Shown here one piece after another: positions 20,101 through 28,970 of a stretch of DNA of 64,000 bases. Position numbers and translations under genes: made by a program. Position 1 is the stretch's first letter. Each line of letters begins with the position of its first letter. The stretch covers positions 355,581 to 419,580 of the forward strand of contig NZ_NJAI01000006.1 of the NCBI RefSeq assembly GCF_002632725.1, in the 5' to 3' direction. Origin of the DNA: Xenorhabdus hominickii (GTDB lineage: Bacteria > Pseudomonadota > Gammaproteobacteria > Enterobacterales > Enterobacteriaceae). Under the pieces are notes generated by a model. That model saw only the letters and a program-made list of their open reading frames with translations, had not been told where the DNA came from and did not search any database.

Positions 20101-23100
20101 AATACGATCGGCATGCCGGCGTTCAGGTTGTGGCGGTGCTGATTTTTTTCTCTGAGTACCAATTGCCCGTCAAACAGCGCATGTTGAAGATCAGCTAACC
20201 ATTGTTTTTGTATCTGGTTTATCGCATCGTTGAACCCTGTGATATTACGTAAATCCACTTCCAACAATGAGGTAGTAGACAGATTGCCGACTAACATATC
20301 GCAATGTTGTGGCATTAACAGGCGGTTGCCATGCAAAACATTAATAGTGAAATGCTCGCTGTTACTCCATACTGACAAAACATGAGCAAATAGTGTGAGC
20401 ATCACTTGTGATGGCGATACCCGGTGTTCTGCTGCGCGTTGCTGCAAACACTGCCATTGTTGTGGGCTGATATATCCTGTCAGGCACTGTTGATCCAGTT
20501 GCTGTGACTGGTGATCTTTCAGTGGTAATACTGGTGCATCGGGCAGTGAAGGCAAACGATCTAACCAGTATTGTCGGCTTTGTTGCCAGGTTTCTTCGGT
20601 TTTTTCATTCTCCAGTGCCTGAATATAGTCACCAATAACCGCTGTCGGTGGCTCTGGCTGCCAATCAGATTGCTGATACCAATGGTGTAAATCACGCAAA
20701 ATCAACGTCAGGCTCTTCCCGTCCGCTACCAGCAGGTCGATGGTCAGGTGCAATAGATGCGTCCGGTCATCGGTATGGTACAGCGTTAAATCAAACAGCG
20801 GCCAGTTGTTGCTGGGAACACCTTGAATACGCAGAGTCTCGCGGGCGTTATTCAGTTGTGTTTCACGTTCATTCGGTATCATGTTACGGCAATCAATAAC
20901 TGTCGGTGTATAACAGGGAACTTCCGGCAGAATATGATATTGCCCCTCTTTCACATAACCGCGTAATTGCGCATGATGGTTTATCACACGGTTCCAGGCG
21001 GCAGTAAAACGAGGCAGATCAAGCTTGTCGATAGCCAGTTCAGCGTAGAAGTGGGCGATACCATTACCAAACTGGAACAGTTGGCTCTCTCCCAACCAAT
21101 AAGCATATTGCAGGGGGGTGAGTGGCAGCATCTGTTCTGATGCTGGCTCAGTTTGATGCGGTGTTGCCAATGCCACTGAATTTGTCTCAACAACCCGCAG
21201 AGTACGGCAAAATTCACTCAATTTAGGATGTTCAAACAACTGTTGAAGATTGGCTTGTTTGTAACCTTGGCGGCGTAGTTGCACTATCATGCGGGTCGCA
21301 ATCAAACTGTCACCACCACTTTGGAAAAAGTCACTGTGACGCTGTATTAACTGAGGCAACAATGAACTCCAGAGCGCAATTACCTGCTGTTCAATATCAT
21401 GGAGTGGATCATCTTTTGTTTCCGGTTGCACCGCTTCCGTGGTTAACGGTTGTACTGTGCTCTCTTTGGTGGTCACTATCGATGGCAGTGTTATTGATGG
21501 TAATGCAGCCAACGGTAACTGCTCTTGCTGCTGAATATGCAATGAGTAAGGCAAGGTAGAAAATTGTGCCGCAATTTCACTGATATTCAGCCGTGCCTGC
21601 TGTTCTGCCCGCGCCAGAATCAGTTGTTGATGCAGTTCTGGTCCGTCTTGTCCCGGCCATTCCAGTGAAACCCGATAACCGGACTTTTCCAGGCACTTAC
21701 GCCAGTCGGCAAGTTCCAGCAATGCGCTATTATTTTTATCATCACCGCGATCGTCGGCCCAGGCGTTAATGCCCTCAATAAATCCGACACTGGCGAGTTG
21801 CATGGCACTTTCGCGCTTGGTGGATTCAATAATCAGCAACCATCCGCCGGATTTCAGTAATCGGGACAGGCGTTTCAGGGTATTTCGCAGATGAATGGCA
21901 TCATGTAAGACGTTAACCGCCATAATCAGGTCATAACCAGATTCAGGATGTTGGCTAAAATCAATGCGCTGATTAATGTCGAACAAAGCAAATTTTACGG
22001 TTTCGCCGTAGTGGTTGAATAATTGGCGTGCATCATCCAAAAATAGTGGTGAAACATCAGTAAAGTGATAACTCTCAATGGATTGAGAATTATGTTGAAG
22101 AACTCTTTCTGAAGTGGCTCCTGTTCCGGCACCCACTTCCAGTACCGTGAAATGTTCGGATGTCTGGCTCAATTGCCGGACAATTTCAGCAGCAGTTTGG
22201 TTCAGGCAACGTAACGCAGGGTTCTCACTGTAGAGGCTGGTTGTGGTTTGTTTATCGGCAAACAACAATTCCAAAGCATTGGTTCGTCCGGCAAGCAGGG
22301 GATCATGTTGTTCAATACATGTTGCTATATAACGGCTGATAGTTTGGCACCACACGGCATCATCCAGTTTTGCCGTAGGGGCAGGAATCTGGCTGAGAGG
22401 TTGCAAACAACGGTATCCGTCACCGATTTTTTCAATAAATCCTTGTTTGCTTAATAACGCAAGCCATTGGGCAAGCAGGCGTTGATATTGTGGTGCCAGT
22501 TGTAAGCGTTGTTCGATCTCTTCACGAGAGTGACATTCTGTTGAATAAGAGAACAAGTTATGGCGCAGTAAAGTTTGTCCCAGACCCAATAATGCTTGTT
22601 GCTCAATATATTGCCAAGAATGTTCAAATGCTTGTTGTTCCGCTAATGTTGGTAGCGGTAAGACTTCGGTGTTTATAACCAGTGGTTCTGGCAATGATAA
22701 TGACAAATTATCTTCTGCCACCAGCCATAAATTGTAACCATGAGTGTCATCCTGACGTGGCTGAATTTCTGCCAGCCGTATTTCAGGCTGAGAACGCAGA
22801 TATTGTTCAGTCTGACGAAATTCAGGATGTTGTGGCCAGAAGTCATAACGTGTTTGTCCGGCAGGTGGTGAACAAAGATCATGATGCTCTAAGCGTTCAG
22901 GCTGGTGGCAAATTTGTATTATTTGCATTAACAACGCGTTGTAAGCGGCAAACAGTGCTTCAATAACCCCCGGCTCTAACACATCATCCATGCAATACCA
23001 GTTGAACAGCAGCTCACCGTCCACTTCCATAACCTGATGATCCAGCCACACTTGTGGGGTTTGGCTCAGAACAAAGACCGGATCACCCAGTAATTGAGTG

Positions 23101-26100
23101 ATGGATTGTTTGATTGCGACACCTTCTTGTGCCATTCCCAACATACTGGTGAAAACGACAGGCGTTAGTGGTTGTCTGTTTTGGGTTTCACCATTTTGCA
23201 GGCGACCAAGTTCCCGTAACACTTCAACCCCATTGACATGACTATGACTCAGGCGCTGCCAAAGCAAGGCCTGCGTTTTTTCCATACTGGCACGCAGGGA
23301 AGTTGTTTTGCGTAAATCAAAATCCATCAACATGACTGAGGTAAAATCACCAATCAGCTCCTGAACCTCTGGATGGAAAGGCTGTCGGTTAAAAAAAGTC
23401 AGATTGAGGGTAAACAGCGGATGACGGCTGTACCATTCAAGCGTATGGGCAAACAGTGTCAACAAACCCGCAGATGGTGTCACACCCCATTTTTTCCAGC
23501 TTTGTTTAAGTCGTTGCCAGTCTGATTGTGCCAGCCGACCTTCATAAGTCGTGAATTGTGGCTGACTACGCTGAGGCAGTTGTGGGTTCAACGGCAATCT
23601 AGGTGCCGGTGGCAGTAAGAGTAATTGTTCTTGCCAGTATGCCCATGATGCTCGCCATTCTTTACTTTCGCGTTGCGCTTGTTCTGTCATCACATAATCG
23701 CGGAAAGTAAATGCTTGTGGAGCCAATGGTTGTTGGTGATAAGCCCGTTGTAGATCGTCCATCATGATCCGGAAACTCTGTACGTCGAACTGCAACAGGT
23801 CCAGATTCATATGTAAGCGGCAACACTCATTCGGTAACAGCGAAACAGAAACTTCAAATAGTGGCCACTGTTCCGCAGGTGGCACTTGATAGGATAAAGC
23901 ATGACGACGCCGAGACAAAGCCTGCTCACAGGTGGTATCGTCTAGTGTTCGCAAATCATCTTGTGATAAAGCATACCAAGGCGTTTCAGGCAGAATTTTT
24001 TGTTGCCCATCTTCATCCACAATCATGCGCAACATGCCGTGACGCTGAATTAAAGCATTCCATGCCTTCTCAAAACGTAAGATATCAAAACCATTCAGGG
24101 CCAGATCCCATTCAAACAGAACGTGACAAGCCACACCACCAAAATCAATGGCTTGAGTACGGCCAATCCAGTAAGCATGCTGAATTGGCGTCAGAGGAAA
24201 TGGCTCATGATGTTGAGTACTGTCAATCATGATCGCAGATTGAACAGAGGAGATAGGGTGCTCAGGCAATGCGTCTCCGATGAGTGCATTAATCCCTTCC
24301 AGCGTCATATTCTGATAAGCCAATTCTGCGGTTAATCTGAAACCAAATTGCTGGTGGATCACTGTATTCAGTTCGAGGAACAGAAGGGAATCCAAACCGA
24401 ATTGCAATAAATCCTGTTGTGGCTCCAAACTTTCAGGCTGTTCTAAGCGCAATAATGTCGCGATACTATTACGCAGCCAGTTAAGCCGTTGTTTACTGTC
24501 TTGATAAAGTGTATTACCGGCGGAGAGTGAAGATGTTGCAACCGTATGGGCGGTGCCAGTCTGTAAGCGTCGCAAAATATCAGGATGATGTTCATCTAAC
24601 CGCATTGCCAGATAGCAAGGAGAGGTGGTATGCAGAGATTGATTGAGATGCCAAATACCCTCATTGACGCTGAACGGTAACATGCCATCTTGTGCTAATT
24701 TTTCCACTAATCGTCGGTCGCTGGCCATGCCAATGCCACCCCAAACGCCCCAAACTAATGTTTTTACCATCAATGGCTCGGTTGCTGTCAGCGCTAAAGA
24801 CTCCAGACAAGCGTTGGCGATTGCATAGGCTCCTTGACCCTGAGCACCTAGCATTGAGGCGGCAGAAGAGTGCAGCAGCAGATATTGCGCATTATGTTGC
24901 TGAAGTACAGATTGCAATGTTAAGGCACTCTGGGCTTTGACGGCTAACATTTGTGACAGATGCTGATGCTCAAGTTTTGCCAGCGGGGTGTGATCAGCAA
25001 TACCAGTGGCATGAATCGCACCCGCGATACCATCTTCTTGTGCCAGTGTTTGCACCGCGTTTAACAAGGCTGGTGTGTCAGTGACATCAACATTAATCCA
25101 GCGTATTTCGCATTCGGTATTCAGTGATAACTCTTGTACAACAGCATCCCACTCTGCATGTTTGCGGCGGGCAAACACGGCAATTTTACGAGCGCCTTGA
25201 GTCAGCAACCAACGAATGGAAATTTGCCCGATCCCCCCCATGCCACCGGTAACAATATGCCAGCCCCGATGAGGAATCGACATCGGCTGTTGCGATAATG
25301 GTAAAGGTTGACGCTGTAAAATAGGGGTAGCGACTTGATTTCCGCGTACTCTCAGCCAGCGATGCTGTTTATCCAGATAACCAAATGCTAATGACAAAGC
25401 GTCAGTATCGTTGATATCAGCGATATCAATCGCCTGAATACGCCGATGGGGATACTCTTCAACCGCAACACGCAACAATGCCCAGATAGCATATTGAGCG
25501 GGATTGATATCCTCTTTTGATAAGGTACTTTCAGATTGAGCGCAGCAAGTTACAACGGTTAAGGATATTTTTTCATCACGTTTTAATTCTCTAATGACCT
25601 GATCACACAATTCAACAACATCATGGCCCTGGAGCAGTAATAACGTATTTTCGCTTTCAGGTTGCAAATCAATACCTGCCTGACGCCAATATTGAATAAT
25701 CGAACCATTCACTGTTGACGAACGAAGGGTATATGCCGTTGAAGATCTTTGCTTATCCGCAGTATTTGGTTTATCTACAGTATTTATTGTGCACCAATTC
25801 AGGGCATAGTGAGTATCAGGACATGGTTGTGGTGCAGGAAGCCATGATTTTGTCGTAGCCGGAGATACCACTAATTGGCGGGGCAGATCAGTCCGATCAC
25901 TCATCAGTGCGAATAAGCGTTCACCAGCATGGATCAATGCAGGAAAATCAGTGAGTAAATTCGCTTCCAATAAGCGGCGTTTGGCATACGGCAAGACACG
26001 GTGAGGACGATATATTTTACTTACTGTTGGCCCGGGAACTTTCTGGTAATAGCCTTGCTGAACACAATGGTTCAATAATTGCTCCAGCAAAGGGCGCCAG

Positions 26101-28970
26101 CAAGGTTGCAATCGGCCGGCGCGAATCGTGTCGATAGCACTGAAACCTTGTTCAGCTTCGTGTCCATGACATTGATATATCAGAGCATCGGTATACAGCG
26201 CCCGGAGTATTGCTGCATTGAAGTTTTGCTCAATGGCAGGATCAAGCAGAGAATTGACATCAAGCCCAACATTAGTATTGGCTGAATGTTGTTCAGATTT
26301 GGCAGCGGCGAAGCTGTAATGCTGTTTATCAAATGGATAGAGTGGTGCATGGCATTTTATCCCACTAAACGGGAAAAGACGCTGCCAATCAAGTTGTGCA
26401 CCGGCACAGTAAAATTGCATTAGCGCAGCTTGCTGATCTGTCTCTGGGGAACTTTGACGATGTGCACCTGCAACCCATGTTTCCTGCGGTAAACCGCTAC
26501 GCCGCCCGATGCCCGTTAGCTGAGCATCAGCGCCGAACTCTACGAATAATGCCACACCTTGCTGGCGAGCAACCTCAATGGCTTGATGGTAACGCACCGT
26601 CTGACGCATATGATTACGCCAGTAGTCTGGTGAACCTAATTGCTCAGAAGTTGCAATATTAGCGGTTAGGGTAGAAATCAGCGGAATTTCTCCCGATGCA
26701 GGCTGTAACTGGCTATTATGCTGAGAAAGACGCTGAGAAAATTCCTCCAGAATTGGTTCAAGCATGGCTGAATGTGCTGCACAGGCAACGTTAAGACGCT
26801 GGTAACGAATCTGCTGCTGTTCCAGACGTTGTGCCAGTGTGTTAATTTCCGTTTCTGTACCAGCCCAAACCCAGTGTTGTGGGCCATTACAAACCGCCAA
26901 ATCCAATACCAGTGAATGAGTCAAGGGAAGAATATCGTCTTCGTTGGCAAACACTGCCAACATTGCGCCTTCTTGGGCGCATTTTTGCATCAACTTGCCC
27001 CGTACTGCGACTAACGGCATCACTTGTTCAGGCGTAAAAATTCCGGCAACAACGGCAGCGGCGAATTCTCCGACAGAGTGCCCCAGTACATAATCAGGCT
27101 TTAATCCAAGCGCTCGCCAATGTGCAGCCAACGCAATTTGATGCGCCACAATTGCTGGTTGTGCGTATTCAGTGGTGGCTAATGCGGCATCATATTCTCC
27201 GAACATCACTGCTTTTAATGGCAGAGTCAATTCAGAGGCACAAGCGATACAACAACGATCCAGCATAGCGGAGAAAACAGGAGAACTGGCATACAAGACT
27301 TTTCCCATGCCAGACCATTGACAGCCCTGACCGCTGAATTGCCACAGTTGTTTACTTCCTCTCCTGGCTTGTCCGCTAAAAATATCTGGTGTTGGGCTAT
27401 GATTCGCAAAGGCAGACAAGCTTGCTGCACTTTTTTCAGCATCTTGTGGGGTTAATGTCAGCGCTAAACGCCAGGGCAGTGAAAGATCGCGACCCTGCAA
27501 TGCAGTCCAGGCCAGATAGGCGTGATTTTCTGATGTCAATGCAGTCGCGTAACGTTGGGCCAATTGACACAATGAGGATTCAGAAGCGGCAGAGAGCAAC
27601 AAAGGCGTGGTTTGTGTCTGATCCTGAGAATGATTGACACAGCGATGATGCAATTCTTCAGGCAATGATTGCACTACGATATGGCAGTTGGTGCCGCCAA
27701 TACCAAATGAAGAAACGCCAGCGGTACGCAATTCTTGCGGCCATTGTTGCCCTTGTGTTGCCAGCTTGAATGGGCTTTGCTCCAGTCGTAATGCCGGATT
27801 TGGTTGCTGTACATTAATCGTTGGTGGAATGTAACCATGCCAGACAGACAAAACTGCTTTGATCAAGCTGGCAATACCTGCGGCAGTATCAAGATGTCCT
27901 ATGTTGCTTTTTACTGAACCAAGATAACAAGGCGGTACTGCTACACTACGGTCACAGAATATGCTGCGTAAAGCGTCAACTTCTATCGGATCACCAAGTG
28001 GTGTACCTGTACCATGTGCCTCAATCATGCCGATATCATCAACGCTGATATCTGCTAGTTGTAATGCTTCAGTAATAACGCTGCGCTGACCATTAACCGA
28101 AGGGGCAGTAAAGCCAACTTTTTCGTTGCCATCGTTATTAATGGCACTGCCACGCAATACCGCCATGATAGGATCACCATCGCGTAACGCATCACTCAGA
28201 CGTTTCAGCGTGACAACACCAACACCATTGCCGCCATAGGTGCCATTTGCTTGGCTATCAAAGGGACGGCAATGTCCATCAGGTGAGAAGATCATCCCCG
28301 GTTGATACAAATAGCCGCTTTCTTGTGGGAAAGAAACTGCCACACCACCAGCCAGTGCCATGTCACATTCACCGGAACGCAGATTTTCACAAGCCATATG
28401 TACAGCAACCAGTGAACTTGAACACGCTGTTTGTATTGTTAAGGCGGGGCCTTTCAGATTTAATTTATAAGCAGTACGAGTCGCAAGGTAATCTTTGTCA
28501 TTACTCATCAGCGCCTGTAGCCCTTTCACTTTGCCAACATCGGTCATAGTGAATTGTGACCATGAAGGCCAAGTACTGACCCGGCTACTACCGAAAACAC
28601 CTGTTTTCAGGTGTATATTACGCGGTGAATAACCGGCATGTTCAAGCGCATGCCAGGCTGTTTGCAGGAACAGACGTTGCTGAGGATCGAGCATTTCTGC
28701 TTCCTGACGTGAATAGCCAAACAGTGTAGCGTCAAATTGTTCCGCGTTCTCCAATATCGCTGCCTGGTTGACAAAATTTTCACTATCAATGACTTCAGGA
28801 GGAATACCTGCATCCAATAATGTTTGACGGGAGAGTGTGGTAGTACACTCAACCCCATGTTGCAGGTTGTGCCAGAAAATATCGCTATCAGGTGCCTGCG
28901 GAAAGCGGCAGGCAAGGCCAATCACTGCGATGGGATCACAATTATCGTAGTGAGGCGTTAAATCAGTCAT
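17169..28970 (-). CDS. irp1: Irp1/HMWP1-like PKS-NRPS with an extra Cys module and no first methyltransferase
   Basis: 3933 residues. Order read from motifs: KS (TACSSS, EAHGTGTP, SNIGH; ~10-435); AT (GQGCQWSGMG, GHSVGE ~631); a ~150-residue helical remnant; KR (VTGGMGGIG ~1240); ACP (FGLDSLL ~1527); Cy1 (PLTPIQHAYWIGR ~1590, DLLQFDVQS ~1725); methyltransferase (VLEVGAGTGATS ~2278); PCP1 (GGDSL ~2553); Cy2 (PLTPLQYAYWLGE, DLLVADGKS ~2745); A (A3 FTSGSTGKPKGV ~3218, code D-L-Y-N-L-S-L-I-W, cysteine); PCP2 (LGGDSL ~3609); TE (HPIGGH, GWSFGG ~3740). Y. pestis HMWP1 (~3163 residues, KS-AT-MT-KR-ACP-Cy-MT-PCP-TE) has a C-methyltransferase between AT and KR. Here no SAM motif is left there, and an added Cy-A-PCP module precedes the TE. 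The stop overlaps irp3. Confidence 0.95.
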   Translation of the reverse strand: MTDLTPHYDNCDPIAVIGLACRFPQAPDSDIFWHNLQHGVECTTTLSRQTLLDAGIPPEVIDSENFVNQAAILENAEQFDATLFGYSRQEAEMLDPQQRLFLQTAWHALEHAGYSPRNIHLKTGVFGSSRVSTWPSWSQFTMTDVGKVKGLQALMSNDKDYLATRTAYKLNLKGPALTIQTACSSSLVAVHMACENLRSGECDMALAGGVAVSFPQESGYLYQPGMIFSPDGHCRPFDSQANGTYGGNGVGVVTLKRLSDALRDGDPIMAVLRGSAINNDGNEKVGFTAPSVNGQRSVITEALQLADISVDDIGMIEAHGTGTPLGDPIEVDALRSIFCDRSVAVPPCYLGSVKSNIGHLDTAAGIASLIKAVLSVWHGYIPPTINVQQPNPALRLEQSPFKLATQGQQWPQELRTAGVSSFGIGGTNCHIVVQSLPEELHHRCVNHSQDQTQTTPLLLSAASESSLCQLAQRYATALTSENHAYLAWTALQGRDLSLPWRLALTLTPQDAEKSAASLSAFANHSPTPDIFSGQARRGSKQLWQFSGQGCQWSGMGKVLYASSPVFSAMLDRCCIACASELTLPLKAVMFGEYDAALATTEYAQPAIVAHQIALAAHWRALGLKPDYVLGHSVGEFAAAVVAGIFTPEQVMPLVAVRGKLMQKCAQEGAMLAVFANEDDILPLTHSLVLDLAVCNGPQHWVWAGTETEINTLAQRLEQQQIRYQRLNVACAAHSAMLEPILEEFSQRLSQHNSQLQPASGEIPLISTLTANIATSEQLGSPDYWRNHMRQTVRYHQAIEVARQQGVALFVEFGADAQLTGIGRRSGLPQETWVAGAHRQSSPETDQQAALMQFYCAGAQLDWQRLFPFSGIKCHAPLYPFDKQHYSFAAAKSEQHSANTNVGLDVNSLLDPAIEQNFNAAILRALYTDALIYQCHGHEAEQGFSAIDTIRAGRLQPCWRPLLEQLLNHCVQQGYYQKVPGPTVSKIYRPHRVLPYAKRRLLEANLLTDFPALIHAGERLFALMSDRTDLPRQLVVSPATTKSWLPAPQPCPDTHYALNWCTINTVDKPNTADKQRSSTAYTLRSSTVNGSIIQYWRQAGIDLQPESENTLLLLQGHDVVELCDQVIRELKRDEKISLTVVTCCAQSESTLSKEDINPAQYAIWALLRVAVEEYPHRRIQAIDIADINDTDALSLAFGYLDKQHRWLRVRGNQVATPILQRQPLPLSQQPMSIPHRGWHIVTGGMGGIGQISIRWLLTQGARKIAVFARRKHAEWDAVVQELSLNTECEIRWINVDVTDTPALLNAVQTLAQEDGIAGAIHATGIADHTPLAKLEHQHLSQMLAVKAQSALTLQSVLQQHNAQYLLLHSSAASMLGAQGQGAYAIANACLESLALTATEPLMVKTLVWGVWGGIGMASDRRLVEKLAQDGMLPFSVNEGIWHLNQSLHTTSPCYLAMRLDEHHPDILRRLQTGTAHTVATSSLSAGNTLYQDSKQRLNWLRNSIATLLRLEQPESLEPQQDLLQFGLDSLLFLELNTVIHQQFGFRLTAELAYQNMTLEGINALIGDALPEHPISSVQSAIMIDSTQHHEPFPLTPIQHAYWIGRTQAIDFGGVACHVLFEWDLALNGFDILRFEKAWNALIQRHGMLRMIVDEDGQQKILPETPWYALSQDDLRTLDDTTCEQALSRRRHALSYQVPPAEQWPLFEVSVSLLPNECCRLHMNLDLLQFDVQSFRIMMDDLQRAYHQQPLAPQAFTFRDYVMTEQAQRESKEWRASWAYWQEQLLLLPPAPRLPLNPQLPQRSQPQFTTYEGRLAQSDWQRLKQSWKKWGVTPSAGLLTLFAHTLEWYSRHPLFTLNLTFFNRQPFHPEVQELIGDFTSVMLMDFDLRKTTSLRASMEKTQALLWQRLSHSHVNGVEVLRELGRLQNGETQNRQPLTPVVFTSMLGMAQEGVAIKQSITQLLGDPVFVLSQTPQVWLDHQVMEVDGELLFNWYCMDDVLEPGVIEALFAAYNALLMQIIQICHQPERLEHHDLCSPPAGQTRYDFWPQHPEFRQTEQYLRSQPEIRLAEIQPRQDDTHGYNLWLVAEDNLSLSLPEPLVINTEVLPLPTLAEQQAFEHSWQYIEQQALLGLGQTLLRHNLFSYSTECHSREEIEQRLQLAPQYQRLLAQWLALLSKQGFIEKIGDGYRCLQPLSQIPAPTAKLDDAVWCQTISRYIATCIEQHDPLLAGRTNALELLFADKQTTTSLYSENPALRCLNQTAAEIVRQLSQTSEHFTVLEVGAGTGATSERVLQHNSQSIESYHFTDVSPLFLDDARQLFNHYGETVKFALFDINQRIDFSQHPESGYDLIMAVNVLHDAIHLRNTLKRLSRLLKSGGWLLIIESTKRESAMQLASVGFIEGINAWADDRGDDKNNSALLELADWRKCLEKSGYRVSLEWPGQDGPELHQQLILARAEQQARLNISEIAAQFSTLPYSLHIQQQEQLPLAALPSITLPSIVTTKESTVQPLTTEAVQPETKDDPLHDIEQQVIALWSSLLPQLIQRHSDFFQSGGDSLIATRMIVQLRRQGYKQANLQQLFEHPKLSEFCRTLRVVETNSVALATPHQTEPASEQMLPLTPLQYAYWLGESQLFQFGNGIAHFYAELAIDKLDLPRFTAAWNRVINHHAQLRGYVKEGQYHILPEVPCYTPTVIDCRNMIPNERETQLNNARETLRIQGVPSNNWPLFDLTLYHTDDRTHLLHLTIDLLVADGKSLTLILRDLHHWYQQSDWQPEPPTAVIGDYIQALENEKTEETWQQSRQYWLDRLPSLPDAPVLPLKDHQSQQLDQQCLTGYISPQQWQCLQQRAAEHRVSPSQVMLTLFAHVLSVWSNSEHFTINVLHGNRLLMPQHCDMLVGNLSTTSLLEVDLRNITGFNDAINQIQKQWLADLQHALFDGQLVLREKNQHRHNLNAGMPIVFNDTTGTAGKGPSGLGTLNLFGAQTPHVYLDCMLISGAEGSVTIQWAILPQLFQPQVAENMFAHYQASIVALLEPDYQWSTPLPEWLPANDRALCQNSNATKSDFPPHTLCSLIEQAVNRYPQHTAVVDASRQIDYRTLWSQSLTLAAHLQAQENQDSSLIGIVMEKGWEQVVAVIAILLAGRAYLPIDASYPQQRIHQLLASGKVDTVLTQPKFAQQMGWPDNVQVLSLDETLLNNLPVTSGPRLSVQPEDLAYVIFTSGSTGKPKGVMIDHQGAVNTIIDINQRIALNEHDSVLAISELTFDLSVYDLFGTLSRGAKLVMPSPGDSKQPDKLLAWLQQELVTVWNSVPAFVQLLEEYALSYPHSLNSLRWILMSGDWIPTHLPAKLHALHPALNLLSLGGATEASIWSIAYPITQVDPNWRSIPYGKPLDNQTFYVLNAALSPCPVWVTGELYIGGQGLALGYWTDTEKTELAFITHPQTGERLYRTGDLGRWRPDGNIEFLGRNDHQIKIRGYRIELGEIEHRLCEHPAIQQALVFAHTTPTGALQLVAGLRLTNNAPISTELLPVLPHWLQQTLPVWMCPQRFVILDTIPVSDNGKIDRRTLATLVEKAQEVNSTPSAALSTIGHTILSLWESVLEQQGINVHESFFTLGGDSLAAVRLMVKINQTFNRQYPLSLLQTYDTVHSLAEFIEHQPENTFQSVILNEGNVEQPALFIVHPIGGHLLGYRHLAANFGDQRLIGLAFSPDNLNIDKPSVAALAADYINQIRTFQPKGPYTLAGWSFGGLVAYEMAHQLRVAGEHVSHCILIDSFSPNTRSDLTQDDIFCHRHFLLDLQGQFPDLALDNHAIAADTETFLQALHEALPQSVQIDGSLTELYTVWHHNLRALLDYCPPQSSQPFSLIRAMQALPDFMDYLDPTTITSMDLGWQAFGPVNVTQLDGNHYSLFQHKHVSSLVMCLKNILCSVPTIEPVKENI

